A DNA stretch of 64,000 bases from Acidobacteriota bacterium (GCA_016716435.1 JADJWI010000008.1:496001-560000), one strand, 5' to 3'; positions 26,408 through 35,813 are shown, counted from the stretch's first letter. The notes: a model not told the origin generated them from the sequence alone. Numbers and translations: made by a program.

Positions 26408-27565
26408 ATGAACCAGCGGATTTCGGCGTATCTGGCAGAGCGAATCGCGGCAAACGACTTTCCGTCGGCGGTCTATCTGGTCGCGGAAAAGGGTGAGATC
26501 GTCTTTCATGATGCACTCGGAAATGCTGTCGTCGAACCTGAAATTATTCCCGCGAGGCTCGATACGATCTATGACCTTGCGAGTTTGACGAAGCCGTTGG
26601 TTACAGGCCTTCTCGCTGCACGCCTTGTCGAACGCGATCTGATCAGCTTAGATGACGACGTAGGCCCCATTCTCACGAACGGGACACATGCGGTGGCGAG
26701 CCAGGCCACGTTGGGCGATCTCGTAACTCATAGATCTGGTTATCCAGCCTGGATGCCCTTTTTTCTGTTACCCGGAGCTCCGCCATTCGACCCAGAAGAT
26801 TACGGCAGTTCGAGTGCCAATATTGACCGAATTTGCGAGTATGTTCGAGAAACCATTCTTCGTTTTGAAGCTAGAGGACATGCTCCTGTCGTTTATAGCG
26901 ACCTTAACTTTATTCTCATTGGCTTCATCCTCGAACTGTTCAGCGACCTTCCCTTAGCCACACAACAACTCGAAATTACCGACCGCCTGCGTCTTCAACG
27001 AACGCGTTTCCGTGGACCTGGTACACCTAATCGCGAGACCGCGGCTAGCGAGTTCGGCAATCAATATGAGCGCCAGACTTGCATCGAAAAGTTTCCCGAA
27101 CTCGGTGTTTCTGAGTCTGCTTTCCGGAATTATCAGATCTGGGGTGAGGTTCATGATGGGAATGCCTACTTTATGGGCGGGGTTGCGGGGCATGCGGGGC
27201 TTTTTTCGACGGCTGAGGAAGTCTTTGAGATCGCATTGCAGTTTCTGCCCGAACATACAAAGCTTTTGAAACCGGAAACCTGCGAACTTTTCCGCACTAA
27301 TTTTACACCGGGGATGAATGAGGACCGTTCGTTCGCCTTTCAGCTCGCCTCGACCAAAGATTCCACCGCCGGAACTCGAATGTCGCGGGAAAGCTTTGGC
27401 CACAATGGGTTTACGGGCACAAGCCTGTGGATCGACCCGGTCATGGATCGGATATTCGTGCTTTTGACCAACCGGACGCATGCCCATCCGCTACCATTCG
27501 TCAATATAAACTCGGTCCGGCGGCGATTTCACGACCTCGCGATCGAAGAGCTAGAGAAAAACTAA
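26408..27565 (+). CDS. serine hydrolase of the beta-lactamase/PBP class C family
   Basis: A 385-residue protein without a clear signal peptide. The catalytic SxxK is S59-LT-K62 (LASLTKPLV), the second motif YSDLN near residue 163 fits YxN, and HNGFTGTSLW near 334 replaces the KTG/HxG element. GGVAGHAGLFSTAEE is typical of esterase- or amidase-like members such as those beside peptidoglycan-recycling genes. The exact substrate is unknown. By eye, the middle third (about 26690-27120) is AT-richer than both ends. Confidence 0.88.
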   Translation: MNQRISAYLAERIAANDFPSAVYLVAEKGEIVFHDALGNAVVEPEIIPARLDTIYDLASLTKPLVTGLLAARLVERDLISLDDDVGPILTNGTHAVASQATLGDLVTHRSGYPAWMPFFLLPGAPPFDPEDYGSSSANIDRICEYVRETILRFEARGHAPVVYSDLNFILIGFILELFSDLPLATQQLEITDRLRLQRTRFRGPGTPNRETAASEFGNQYERQTCIEKFPELGVSESAFRNYQIWGEVHDGNAYFMGGVAGHAGLFSTAEEVFEIALQFLPEHTKLLKPETCELFRTNFTPGMNEDRSFAFQLASTKDSTAGTRMSRESFGHNGFTGTSLWIDPVMDRIFVLLTNRTHAHPLPFVNINSVRRRFHDLAIEELEKN

Positions 27566-27638
27566 GCAACTTAACCGAGGGTTAATAAATCATAGTGCGC
27601 GCTTTCCCCTGCTTTGTTTTCGGGATCGGAGTTTAGCT

Positions 27639-28886
27639 ATGAAGCGATTTGCCCTTTTGCTCGTCATTTTTGCTTTTGCCGGCCTTGCCGTCATTGCACA
27701 GTCCAGCCGCACTCGACCCCGCGTTGTTCCGACGCCGACGCCCGCTCCGACGCCTATCGTCGTAGACGGGTACGAGGATGACGTTGACGATGAACCGGTC
27801 GTGAGCGATCCTGCGCGTCGCCGGCCGACGCTTCAGGGCGACCAAAGGGTCGGGAATCCCAATGCATCGCCGACTCCGCCCGATGGTGACGACGAGGTCA
27901 TCCGCGTTGAAACAAATCTTGTCACGTTGCCGGTTTCGGTCTTTGACCGCAGCGGGCGGTTCGTTGGCGGGCTTGAGCAGCGGGACTTTCAGATATTTGA
28001 GAACGGAAAGAGGCAGGAGATCGGCTTTTTCCAATCGGTCGAGCAGCCGTTTACGGTCATTCTGATGATCGATGTAAGCCCCTCGACGGCATTCCAGATC
28101 GGCGATATACAGAATGCCGCGATCACATTTACCGAACAGCTTCGGCAAAACGACCGTGTGATGGTGGTTGCATTTGACCAGCGGGCAAGGGTGCTGACGC
28201 GGCCGACCAACAACCGGGCTGAGATCGCGAGGGCGATCCGGCAGGCCGAGGTCGGCAATGGGACTAGTATTTATTCGGCAGTTGACCAGATGCTCAACCG
28301 AGAGTTCAAGATGATCGAAGGCCGTAAGGCGATCGTTGTATTTTCAGATGGCGTCGATACGACGTCAGGCCGGCGAAGCACGTTTGAGAGCACGCTACGT
28401 GACGCTGAGGAAACCGACGTTCTGATCTATTCTATCCGCTACAATACGCAGAGAGACTACGGGCGCAACGGCGGCGGAGGCGTTTATAACCCTCAGCCTA
28501 GGCGACGCGGAGGCGGAGGTTGGGGCGACATCCTCGGAGCAATAATAACCGGCGGCAGCGTCAATATTGGCGGCGGTGGAAACACAGGTGCGGCCGGGAC
28601 AAGCCCCGAAGAATACGCCCGAGGTCGGCAATATCTCGAAACGCTTTCGCGTAACAGCGGCGGGCGTAGCTTTGAGGCTGATTCGCTTCGCGATCTTGAC
28701 TCGGCCTATTCCGGAATTGCCGAAGAGCTTCGGCGGCAATATTCGGTCGGGTTTTATCCCGACACGGCCGGCCAGGCCGGCGAGCGGCGGCAGTTGAGAG
28801 TACGGGTGATGAGGCCGAATCTCGTCGTTCGGGCACGGAACAGCTACATCGTTGGAAGCGGCGACCGTTCGTACGCAGGGAATTAG
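27639..28886 (+). CDS. secreted VWA-domain protein, acidobacterial type
   Basis: A 415-residue exported protein. After a signal peptide ending near VIAQ comes a proline/threonine-rich linker (about 24-90). An Ig-like segment (VETNLVTLPVSVFDRSGRFVGGL) precedes the VWA domain with the MIDAS motif DVSPST and SDGVDTTSG. A glycine-rich loop of about 60 residues (GGGGVYNPQPRRRGGGGWG onward) interrupts the domain. Such proteins belong to the VWFA-related family common in Acidobacteria. Ligands are unknown. A paralogue lies at 52861-53970. Confidence 0.88.
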   Translation: MKRFALLLVIFAFAGLAVIAQSSRTRPRVVPTPTPAPTPIVVDGYEDDVDDEPVVSDPARRRPTLQGDQRVGNPNASPTPPDGDDEVIRVETNLVTLPVSVFDRSGRFVGGLEQRDFQIFENGKRQEIGFFQSVEQPFTVILMIDVSPSTAFQIGDIQNAAITFTEQLRQNDRVMVVAFDQRARVLTRPTNNRAEIARAIRQAEVGNGTSIYSAVDQMLNREFKMIEGRKAIVVFSDGVDTTSGRRSTFESTLRDAEETDVLIYSIRYNTQRDYGRNGGGGVYNPQPRRRGGGGWGDILGAIITGGSVNIGGGGNTGAAGTSPEEYARGRQYLETLSRNSGGRSFEADSLRDLDSAYSGIAEELRRQYSVGFYPDTAGQAGERRQLRVRVMRPNLVVRARNSYIVGSGDRSYAGN

Positions 28887-28903
28887 CAGCCTTCCATAAA
28901 ATG

Positions 28904-28944
28904 AAAAAGCCCGGAGAGCCTTTGCGGCCGTCTTCGGGCTTTTG
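28904..28944. terminator. bidirectional intrinsic terminator
   Basis: AAAAGCCCG (28905-28913) pairs with CGGGCTTTT (28935-28943) between the convergent VWA gene and glgC, with A and T runs on both sides. Confidence 0.8.
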
Positions 28945-28955
28945 CTTTCTTGATC

Positions 28956-30251
28956 TTAGATCACGGTGCCATCGGGGATAACGGCATTTTTGGGCACTAT
29001 GATTATGCCGTCGCGGATATAGAATGTCTGGTCCGGTGAGTCGTAGTGGTTATGTCCCGCTTCGTTCATCAGCCTGACACCTTTTCCGATCCTGACGTTC
29101 TTATCGATTATCGCACGACGTATCTGCGTGTCGCGGCCAATGCCGATATTCGGAGTGCCGGAATCGATATTCTCGCGTAATTCGGGGATCGACTCAAAAA
29201 AGTCCGAACCCATTATGATCGAGCTCTCGACCCGGACACCGCTATCGATCCGGCTGCGAAGCCCGATTATCGAGTTTCGTGCGTAAACGCCGTTGAGGAT
29301 ACAGCCTTCGCTGACCAACGAATTACCGATGTCGGAGTCTTGTATCTTCGAGGGCGGCAAATAGCGGCTGCGAGTGTAGATCGGTGCCGCGGCATTGAAG
29401 AAATTGAACTTCGGAAGCGGTGAGGCGAGATCGAGGTTGGCATCGTAAAAGGCCTTGATCGTACCGATGTCTTCCCAGTATTCGTTGAACACATGGGCCT
29501 GGACGTTATGGTCACTTATCGCTGCCGGAATGATCTCTCCACCAAAGTCATCAGCATCCGGGTAGCGGCTAAGAAGTGCAACGAGCTTTTCAAAGTCGAA
29601 AAGGTAAATTCCCATCGAGGCGAGGTAGGGTTTGCGTTCAGCATCGCCCGTATCGAGGCCGAAAGCAGTCGTATCGACCCGCATTTCTTCGAGAGCGTCG
29701 CCTTTCGGTTTTTCGCGAAACTGGATGATCCGCCCGTCGGTGTCGGTTTTGAGCAGGCCGAACCCTTGGGCGTCTTCGGGGTTGGCGGGAATCACGGAGA
29801 TGGTCAGGTCGGCATTGGTCTCCGTATGGCGTTCCAGAAATTCTCTGTAATTCATCCGGTAAAGATGATCGCCGGAAAGTATCAGCAGCGTCTTCACCCG
29901 CCAATCGCGAAGGTGGGGAAGTATCTGCCGGACAGCATCTGCCGTACCCTGAAACCAACCGGGGCTGTCGAGCCGCTGCTCCGCGGCGAGGATCTCTACG
30001 AAACCGGTCGAGAAACTTGAGAAACGGTACGTCTGCGAAATATGGCGGTTTAGTGAGGCGGAGTTGTACTGAGTCACGACGAAGATCTGCGTCACGCCCG
30101 AATTGATGCAGTTCGAGACCGGGACGTCAATTAGCCGGTACTTGCCGCCAAGCGGGACGGCCGGTTTTGACCGTTCGCGTGTTAGCGGAAAGAGCCTTGA
30201 GCCCGCTCCGCCGCCGAGGATGACCGCGAGGACCTGATTTTCGAGTGACAT
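28956..30251 (-). CDS. glgC: glucose-1-phosphate adenylyltransferase
   Basis: A 431-residue enzyme that makes ADP-glucose from ATP and glucose 1-phosphate for glycogen synthesis. The nucleotidyltransferase loop VILGGGAGSRLFPLTRERSKPAVPLGGKYRLIDVP starts at residue 9 (split here across GGGAGSRL and PAVPLGG). The sugar-binding FREKPKG follows near 200, and a C-terminal left-handed beta-helix with VRVESSIIMGSD and VRIGKGVRL occupies 300-431. The ATG at 30251 is chosen because the 21 codons before it do not look like the family N-terminus. Catalytic lysine and arginine contacts are present. Confidence 0.94.
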   Translation of the reverse strand: MSLENQVLAVILGGGAGSRLFPLTRERSKPAVPLGGKYRLIDVPVSNCINSGVTQIFVVTQYNSASLNRHISQTYRFSSFSTGFVEILAAEQRLDSPGWFQGTADAVRQILPHLRDWRVKTLLILSGDHLYRMNYREFLERHTETNADLTISVIPANPEDAQGFGLLKTDTDGRIIQFREKPKGDALEEMRVDTTAFGLDTGDAERKPYLASMGIYLFDFEKLVALLSRYPDADDFGGEIIPAAISDHNVQAHVFNEYWEDIGTIKAFYDANLDLASPLPKFNFFNAAAPIYTRSRYLPPSKIQDSDIGNSLVSEGCILNGVYARNSIIGLRSRIDSGVRVESSIIMGSDFFESIPELRENIDSGTPNIGIGRDTQIRRAIIDKNVRIGKGVRLMNEAGHNHYDSPDQTFYIRDGIIIVPKNAVIPDGTVI

Positions 30252-30401
30252 AAAAATTCTAAACTGGCTAACTGGCTGTGAACAAGAATATCCGCAAATA
30301 TCGCTCGGCATCAAGAGCTATTTTCCGATTCGGCGAACGAGTCCTGCAAGACGGGCGAAACTTGACAACCGGCCGGTATTCGACGACAACTAACCCTAAT
30401 T

Positions 30402-31205
30402 ATGTGGTATTGGACGAAAGTCATCTTCTTGGTACTGCTAGGGTCACTGGGGCTCTGGCTTGGATACGAGCTGATCACATTTCCGAGCATCTCTTCGTTG
30501 AAGACCGAGAATCCGGTCACGTCGTCGCTGATCGAGTATCGCATCTCTGAGGCAAAGGCCGACGGCAAGGAGCCGAAAAAGTACATGATCTGGATGCCGA
30601 TCGAGCAGATCTCGCCGAACCTGCAGCGGGCCGTTCTGGCTGGCGAGGATTCGCGGTTCTTTGAGCATAACGGGTTCGATTGGGAAGCGATCCAAAAGGC
30701 CTGGGACGAGGCTGTGAAAGAGGGCGAAAAAGAGGCACGCGAGGAATGCGAGGCTCAGGCGAAGGCCGCAAACACGCCGAAAAAGGACTGTGCCCCGAGC
30801 GAGGACGACTGGATTCTGCCGATGCCGAGCTTTAAGCGCGGAGCCTCGACCGTAACGCAGCAACTTTCGAAAAATCTCTACCTCTCGGAAGAGCGGAGTT
30901 TTTTCCGCAAGGGACGCGAGGCCGTTTACACGTATTTTCTTGAGCGTGAACTTTCGAAAAAGCGAATATTGGAAATCTATCTGAACGTCATCGAATGGGG
31001 CGACGGTGTTTACGGGGCCGAAGCCGCGGCCCGGACATATTTTAAGAAATCGGCATCGAGCCTTTCACGCGAAGAGGCGGCATTTCTCGCCGCGATGGTC
31101 CCGAGCCCGTTAAATATTTTCAACCCGGAGAAGAACCGAAAACGCGTAGTCCGTCGGCAGCGGGTTTTGCTGCGGCACATGAATTCGATGAAGCTCAACT
31201 ATTAG
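30402..31205 (+). CDS. mtgA: monofunctional peptidoglycan glycosyltransferase
   Basis: A 267-residue membrane-anchored enzyme that polymerises lipid II into glycan strands. One N-terminal helix (residues 5-27) is followed by the GT51 domain: AGEDSRFFEHNGFDW with catalytic E82, GASTVTQQLSKNLY at 147-160, RKGREAVYTYFLERELSKKRILEIYLNVIEWG, and FKKSASSLSREEAAFLAAMVPSP. Between the first two motifs lies an unusual, highly charged insert of about 45 residues (102-146) with two cysteines, C116 and C130. No transpeptidase domain is present. Confidence 0.93.
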   Translation: MWYWTKVIFLVLLGSLGLWLGYELITFPSISSLKTENPVTSSLIEYRISEAKADGKEPKKYMIWMPIEQISPNLQRAVLAGEDSRFFEHNGFDWEAIQKAWDEAVKEGEKEAREECEAQAKAANTPKKDCAPSEDDWILPMPSFKRGASTVTQQLSKNLYLSEERSFFRKGREAVYTYFLERELSKKRILEIYLNVIEWGDGVYGAEAAARTYFKKSASSLSREEAAFLAAMVPSPLNIFNPEKNRKRVVRRQRVLLRHMNSMKLNY

Positions 31206-31340
31206 GACACCTGGTAGCGGACGACAGCGGGGGGGAGAGTTGAGGCAAAGGGGGCGGGCGCCGCGGGTACGGCGGGCCGACGGTGGTAAAACGAACAAAG
31301 CGTAAGGCCACGCAAGCCGCCCGATTAGGCTTTCGTAAGT

Positions 31341-31383
31341 CAAAAAGAAGCTGCCCGCGATCAAGCGGGCAGCTTCTTTTTTG
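31341..31383. terminator. strong bidirectional intrinsic terminator
   Basis: A 17-pair stem (31342-31358 with 31365-31381) with a GATCAA loop and A/T runs at both ends separates convergent mtgA and the S46 peptidase gene. Confidence 0.9.
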
Positions 31384-31400
31384 ACCGTTGATCTGCGGTA

Positions 31401-33554
31401 TTATTTCCCACCGACGAGTTTCATCTCGTTAAGGATCCAGCCGGCACCGCCGAATTTTTCCGTAACAAAAAGCACGAATCGGATATCGACCGAGATCGTC
31501 CGGTTCATGTTCGGGTCGTAGTAGAAGTCGTTGCCGAGTCCTTCGTAATTGCCGTCAAAAACAAGCCCGACCTGTTCACCATTGGCGTTTAGCACAGGGC
31601 TTCCCGAGTTGCCGCCAATGATGTCGTTGGTAGAAAGGAAGTTGACGACGACACTATCGCCGGAGCCAAAACGGCCGAAGTCCTTGGCAGCCTGCAGCCG
31701 CTTGAGGCCCTCGGGCATATCGAACGGATTGATGCCCGTGTCCTTCTCGAGCATTCCCTTCATCGTCGTGAACGGCGTGCGATACTCCGCCTCACGCGGC
31801 GAGAATCCCTTTACATAGCCATAGCTGAAGCGGAGGGTCGAGTTCGCGTCCGGGTAAGGCGTAGTGCTTTTCATTTCGGCCATTCCTTGCTGATAGAGAA
31901 GGCGGAGCCGGTCGATGCTCGCACCAAATTCTGCCGCACGGGCGGCTCCTTCCTCGCGTGCCGTGATGAGTGCCCGAGCGAATGCGACAACGTCGTCGCG
32001 TTCGGGACGGTAGTCCATTGTCTGCGGCCCGTAAAGTGCAGCGATTGTTTCGGGGGTCCAGTAGCCATTGGCGATGTTATCAGCGAACTTGGCTTCAGCG
32101 TCGCTGCGAGCCTTCCCTGAAACCTTGCCGAAGAGGTTCTCGGCACCATCGAACTTCTGGCCTTCGGGAAGCTCCGCAAAGGCATTGAGGAAATACTTCA
32201 GCATCTCGCGTTCGTAGATCGCTTCGCGGCCTTCAAGTGCTTTCTTGATCTCGTCGAGCTTTGCACGCCGTTCGGTTTCGTTCAGCACCTTGCCTTCGCT
32301 AACGGCCTGGAAGATCGCACGGAAGACGGGCATGGTCGCATCCGGGATCCGCCGTACCAGAACGTCGCGTTTAGCTATGGCGTTCGACTTTGCGGAAACT
32401 GCGGCGAGCTCCTGAAGCACCGTGCCGTATCTCTGCTGACGCTGCGGATTCGCCGCGACCCAGCGAGCGAATGCCTCTTCCTCGGCCTTTCTTTTTTCCA
32501 CGACCTGCGAACGGCGAAGCCGCCACATTCCGCCGTAGTAGACCTTGCGAGCGTTATCAAAATTAGCGACATCTGACTGAAGATCGATCCGCTTTTTCTC
32601 GTCGGTCTCGCCGACCATTCTGAGAGCATCGGCACGTGCCTGCAACCACGTCCAGAGGAACGGAAAATTCACGTCGCGGGCGTATTCGACCGACTGCGAC
32701 TCGCGATACCGCGTGGTGCCGCCCGGGTAACCGAGGACGAAAACAAAGTCGTTGTCTTTGAGGCCGCCGATGTTGATCGTCAAAAACCGTTTCGGCTTCA
32801 TCGGGACGTTGTTCGGCGAATATTCGGCCGAGGAGCCGTCCGGAGCGGTATATGCACGAATGAATGTGAAATCACCGGTGTGTCGTGTCCATTCAAAGTT
32901 ATCAGGGTCGCCGCCAAAAACGCCGATGTTACGCGGCGGGGCATAGACGATGCGGACGTCCTTGATCTGCTTGGTCTGATAGAGATAAAAGAAGTAGCCG
33001 TTATTGAGCATCTGAATGCGAATAACGGAACCGGCCGAAACTTTTGCTTGCTCGGCAACTTGCAGATTTTCGGCGTTGGTCCGGAGGGCCGCGGTTAGGG
33101 CGTCGCCCGAGAGTGAATCCGTGCCCTGGCGGACCTTTGCGGTCACGTCTTCGATGCGTTCGGTGACGAAGATCGAATAGCCTTTGGCCGGTATCTCTTC
33201 GCCGCGGTTGTTTGCCTTGAAACCGTTCTCGACCAGGTCGTTCTCAGGCGTCGAGGCCGAAACCAGGCCATCGAAAGCACAGTGATGGTTGGTGAGGATA
33301 AGGCCGTCGGGCGAGACGAACTCGGCCGTACAGCCGATGCTCAAACGAACCACTGCCTCGGTCAATCCGCCGCCGGCAGGGTTGTAAATATCCTCGGCCT
33401 TGATCTTGAGGCCGAGCTTTTTGAGCGGTAGCGACGAGATCTTGTCCGGCTTGAACATGCCTTCATCGAATGTGGTGAAGGCGAATGAAACACTACTCAA
33501 AGAGAGTGAAAGAACGATCAGCAATGTTGCTGAAAATGTGAACTTCTTGATCAT
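31401..33554 (-). CDS. S46 family dipeptidyl-peptidase (DPP7/DPP11-like)
   Basis: A 717-residue exported serine peptidase that removes dipeptides from peptide N-termini in the periplasm. A signal peptide ends near VSFAF (residue 26). The trypsin-like half carries the catalytic histidine in ILTNHHCAFDG and the serine in GGNSGSPVLNANGEQVGLVFDGN near residue 650. The helical regulatory domain of about 250 residues lies between, as in the family. The residue that separates DPP7 from DPP11 specificity was not identified. Length is normal. Confidence 0.93.
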   Translation of the reverse strand: MIKKFTFSATLLIVLSLSLSSVSFAFTTFDEGMFKPDKISSLPLKKLGLKIKAEDIYNPAGGGLTEAVVRLSIGCTAEFVSPDGLILTNHHCAFDGLVSASTPENDLVENGFKANNRGEEIPAKGYSIFVTERIEDVTAKVRQGTDSLSGDALTAALRTNAENLQVAEQAKVSAGSVIRIQMLNNGYFFYLYQTKQIKDVRIVYAPPRNIGVFGGDPDNFEWTRHTGDFTFIRAYTAPDGSSAEYSPNNVPMKPKRFLTINIGGLKDNDFVFVLGYPGGTTRYRESQSVEYARDVNFPFLWTWLQARADALRMVGETDEKKRIDLQSDVANFDNARKVYYGGMWRLRRSQVVEKRKAEEEAFARWVAANPQRQQRYGTVLQELAAVSAKSNAIAKRDVLVRRIPDATMPVFRAIFQAVSEGKVLNETERRAKLDEIKKALEGREAIYEREMLKYFLNAFAELPEGQKFDGAENLFGKVSGKARSDAEAKFADNIANGYWTPETIAALYGPQTMDYRPERDDVVAFARALITAREEGAARAAEFGASIDRLRLLYQQGMAEMKSTTPYPDANSTLRFSYGYVKGFSPREAEYRTPFTTMKGMLEKDTGINPFDMPEGLKRLQAAKDFGRFGSGDSVVVNFLSTNDIIGGNSGSPVLNANGEQVGLVFDGNYEGLGNDFYYDPNMNRTISVDIRFVLFVTEKFGGAGWILNEMKLVGGK

Positions 33555-33631
33555 ATTCTGTAACCCCGAATGTGGACTTAAATCGCTTGCAGGGAAAGTA
33601 TATCCGCTTTCGCAATTGGATGCGAACCACG

Positions 33632-33658
33632 AAAAAAAGCCGGGAGAGCCCGGCTTTT
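33632..33658 (-). terminator. intrinsic terminator after the M23 peptidase gene
   Basis: AAAAGCCGGG (33635-33644) pairs with CCCGGCTTTT (33649-33658) around a four-base loop. Read on the minus strand it is followed by a T run, 20 bases past the M23 stop. Confidence 0.85.
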
Positions 33659-33678
33659 GAGATGCTTTTTGGCGGAAA

Positions 33679-34485
33679 CTAGTTTTTCACTATTTCGATC
33701 GGTTCTGTCGGAAGAAAGCGACGTGGATTGATCGGGCGGTCGTTAAGCCTCAACTCGTAGTGTAGGTGCGGGCCGGTCGATCGGCCGGTCGAACCGACAA
33801 AGCCGATAAGCTGGCCGCGTGCGATCTCGTCACCGACGGCGACCTCGATCTTCGCCAGGTGGCCGTAACGAGTTGTAATGCCGTTGCCGTGATCTATCTC
33901 GATCATGTTGCCATAGCCGCCCTGCCAGCCGGATTTGGTCACAACGCCCTTGCCCGGAGCGACGACCGTATCGCCGCGTTCTCCGTCGATGTCCATGCCT
34001 GCGTGAAATTCGTAGCTCCGGCCGCCGAACGGATTGCGGCGGAAACCAAATTCGTTATTGATCTTTCCTGAGTGGGCCCAGATGTTTGGAATGGTCGCCG
34101 GGTCGGCGGTTGTTTCGATAACGCGAATCTGACTTTCGATCTCGGCATCCTCGCTCGAAAGCTCTGAGAGCGACGGGCCGCCAGCATTTTGTGCCATCTG
34201 GCTCGATGCTGCCGGGCGAGTGTAATCGAATATCTTCGGATTGGTGACGGCGCCGGTTGCGAGCTGGTTTGGGGCCTGAGCGAGGCCGTTATCTATGATT
34301 GCAGTATCGTATGAAGAAATAATGCCGTATGCTCCGACGCCCAATGCGGACACCATAAAAACGAAAGCGAGACCAAGGACCCCGTTTTGAACGAGGGATC
34401 TTTGGATCTCGACGCGGCGAATTACTACTCTTGACCTAAACCTGTATGAAAAAAGAAAGGTGAAAACCCTGCCGTTTTTCTGCAT
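33679..34485 (-). CDS. M23 family metallopeptidase (LytM-like)
   Basis: A 268-residue cell-wall endopeptidase or LytM activator. A basic N-terminus is followed by a membrane helix (GVLGLAFVFMVSALGVGAYGI, about 34-54). A linker with a short helix leads to the M23 domain: FHAGMDI (HxxxxD), YGHLAKIEVAVGDEIARGQLIGFVG, and HLHYE. Zinc ligands are intact, so it is probably an active peptidoglycan hydrolase anchored to the inner membrane. GGAG lies 12 bases before the start. The upstream leader holds a 12-pair hairpin. Confidence 0.92.
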   Translation of the reverse strand: MQKNGRVFTFLFSYRFRSRVVIRRVEIQRSLVQNGVLGLAFVFMVSALGVGAYGIISSYDTAIIDNGLAQAPNQLATGAVTNPKIFDYTRPAASSQMAQNAGGPSLSELSSEDAEIESQIRVIETTADPATIPNIWAHSGKINNEFGFRRNPFGGRSYEFHAGMDIDGERGDTVVAPGKGVVTKSGWQGGYGNMIEIDHGNGITTRYGHLAKIEVAVGDEIARGQLIGFVGSTGRSTGPHLHYELRLNDRPINPRRFLPTEPIEIVKN

Positions 34486-34679
34486 TATGCTTTAAAGCTC
34501 CTTTTGTTGTTCTTAAGGCCGGAAATTATTTTCCCGACATTCGGAATCACGCAGGATCAGCCGCAAGCGACTAACGCGAGACCGGGGCACTTAAATTAGG
34601 GTAAAACTTTTCGAGAGGCCTTAGCAGGCAGTGCAAAAAGGTGCTCTCAATGAAGTGCAATGTCCAAATATAGAAGATT

Positions 34680-34710
34680 CCTAACCCTGAGGCAAGTGCC
34701 CAAGGCTAGG
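34680..34710 (-). ncRNA. structured leader or small-RNA hairpin candidate
   Basis: On the minus strand the RNA can form a 12-pair stem with a seven-base loop. Three of the pairs are G-U, and on the plus strand these would be A-C mismatches, so the fold favours the minus strand, the direction of the M23 gene that starts 195 bases further on. The region 34486-34750 holds no other recognisable element. Could be part of a long 5' leader or a separate small RNA. Confidence 0.3.
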
Positions 34711-34750
34711 AAACGGACTCTTAAAGCCTACTATAGATTCGGCGAATCTG

Positions 34751-34963
34751 CTAACTATTATTTCGTCTACTGTCGCTGATTCCCTTTATGATCAGAAATC
34801 CGACGCCAACGATGACGGCAATGAATGCCAAGATGATCAGAAGCTTAACGGCTCCCGTAAGAAATCCAATGAACGCGATAACCTGCTTGAGCAATGTGAT
34901 CACCAAGGCGATGATCACCAAAATGCTTCCCCACTTTCCTGCTGCTTTCATCCAAACCGGCAT
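34751..34963 (-). CDS. small two-helix membrane protein
   Basis: A 70-residue protein with two hydrophobic helices (about 12-34 and 38-62) and a charged tail, SDSRRNNS. GAGGT nine bases before the ATG supports the start. It follows the zinc-ribbon membrane protein by 82 bases on the same strand, so it may belong to the sigma-factor operon. Family not recognised. Confidence 0.7.
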   Translation of the reverse strand: MPVWMKAAGKWGSILVIIALVITLLKQVIAFIGFLTGAVKLLIILAFIAVIVGVGFLIIKGISDSRRNNS

Positions 34964-35045
34964 ATTGTTACCTCTTTATTTACTACAAGCCCGATAGCTT
35001 GATCACTATCATAAACCATCGGGACCTTTGGAATACAATCAAAAA

Positions 35046-35813
35046 CTATCTACCATCTCGCCAGCCCGATCGGCCGCGGGGAGATTCTTCCGGATAGCGA
35101 CGTCCGCTTTCGGAGTCAAAGCCTCGGCCGCTCCTGGCCGTCATGAAAAGCGGAGCTGGCTTTGCGGTGTCAAAATCTGACCACTTATCCTCATCATTCT
35201 TCTCCGGAAAAACATAACCGCGAAGGATGTATATCCCGAGCCCGATCAGCATTGCCGGAACGACACCGCGCATGATGCAGCGGAAGTCGAAAACATTTTG
35301 AAGCAGGATCGCGCTACCCAAAATGGTTAGACTAACGCCCCATAGCTTTGGGTTGCCGGAGAAACGTTTGACGAGTACGTCCTCGGCGACATTCGGCGTA
35401 ATGCCCGAGCGGATCATCTGAGCGGTCCGCCAAGCGTCGAGAGCCGCAAATGCCCACATTCCGAAGAAGGCGAGTACGAAAAGCGGAGTTCCGCCGGTCA
35501 GTACGGCCATCTGAAACAACCCGACGAAGACTCCGAAATAAACAAGTGCCTTTACGGTCTGGCCGTTATAAGCGGCACCGAGGCCGGGCAAAATGAACGA
35601 AAGTAAAAGTGCAAAAAACGGGATCGTCTTTCGCTTGACGAAAGGTGCGTATTCCGAGCGGTTATTGTGCCGGAGCCTATCCACCCCCTCGACAATGCAA
35701 TCCTGGCAATACGGAAAGCCCTTGATGCGATGATCGCAGGAAGGGCAGAGCGGCTTGCCGCAGGCGTTGCACTGCACATTCGCAGGGTTCTGTGAATGGT
35801 AGCCACAGATCAT
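35046..35813 (-). CDS. membrane protein with N-terminal B-box-type zinc ribbon
   Basis: A 255-residue protein. Residues 1-45 carry CxxxH and CxxC pairs (CGYHSQNPANVQCNACG, CPSCDHRIKGFPYCQDC), a B-box-like zinc-binding unit. After a basic linker come two to three hydrophobic segments (about 65-85, 92-120, 160-200) resembling TM2-type hairpins (PGLGAAYNGQ), then a polar arginine-rich tail. Its ATG overlaps the anti-sigma gene stop (ATGA), so the two are translationally coupled. It may relay a signal in the sigma/anti-sigma pathway; that is inference. Confidence 0.8.
   Translation of the reverse strand: MICGYHSQNPANVQCNACGKPLCPSCDHRIKGFPYCQDCIVEGVDRLRHNNRSEYAPFVKRKTIPFFALLLSFILPGLGAAYNGQTVKALVYFGVFVGLFQMAVLTGGTPLFVLAFFGMWAFAALDAWRTAQMIRSGITPNVAEDVLVKRFSGNPKLWGVSLTILGSAILLQNVFDFRCIMRGVVPAMLIGLGIYILRGYVFPEKNDEDKWSDFDTAKPAPLFMTARSGRGFDSESGRRYPEESPRGRSGWRDGR

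Noticed and set aside
31206..31340. Small gene after mtgA
   Set aside because: GC-rich stretch without a start codon plus ribosome site leading to a convincing frame; only the following terminator is supported.
34486..34750. tRNA or rRNA fragment in the gap
   Set aside because: No cloverleaf, CCA end or TpsiC-like GTTCRA box could be found.
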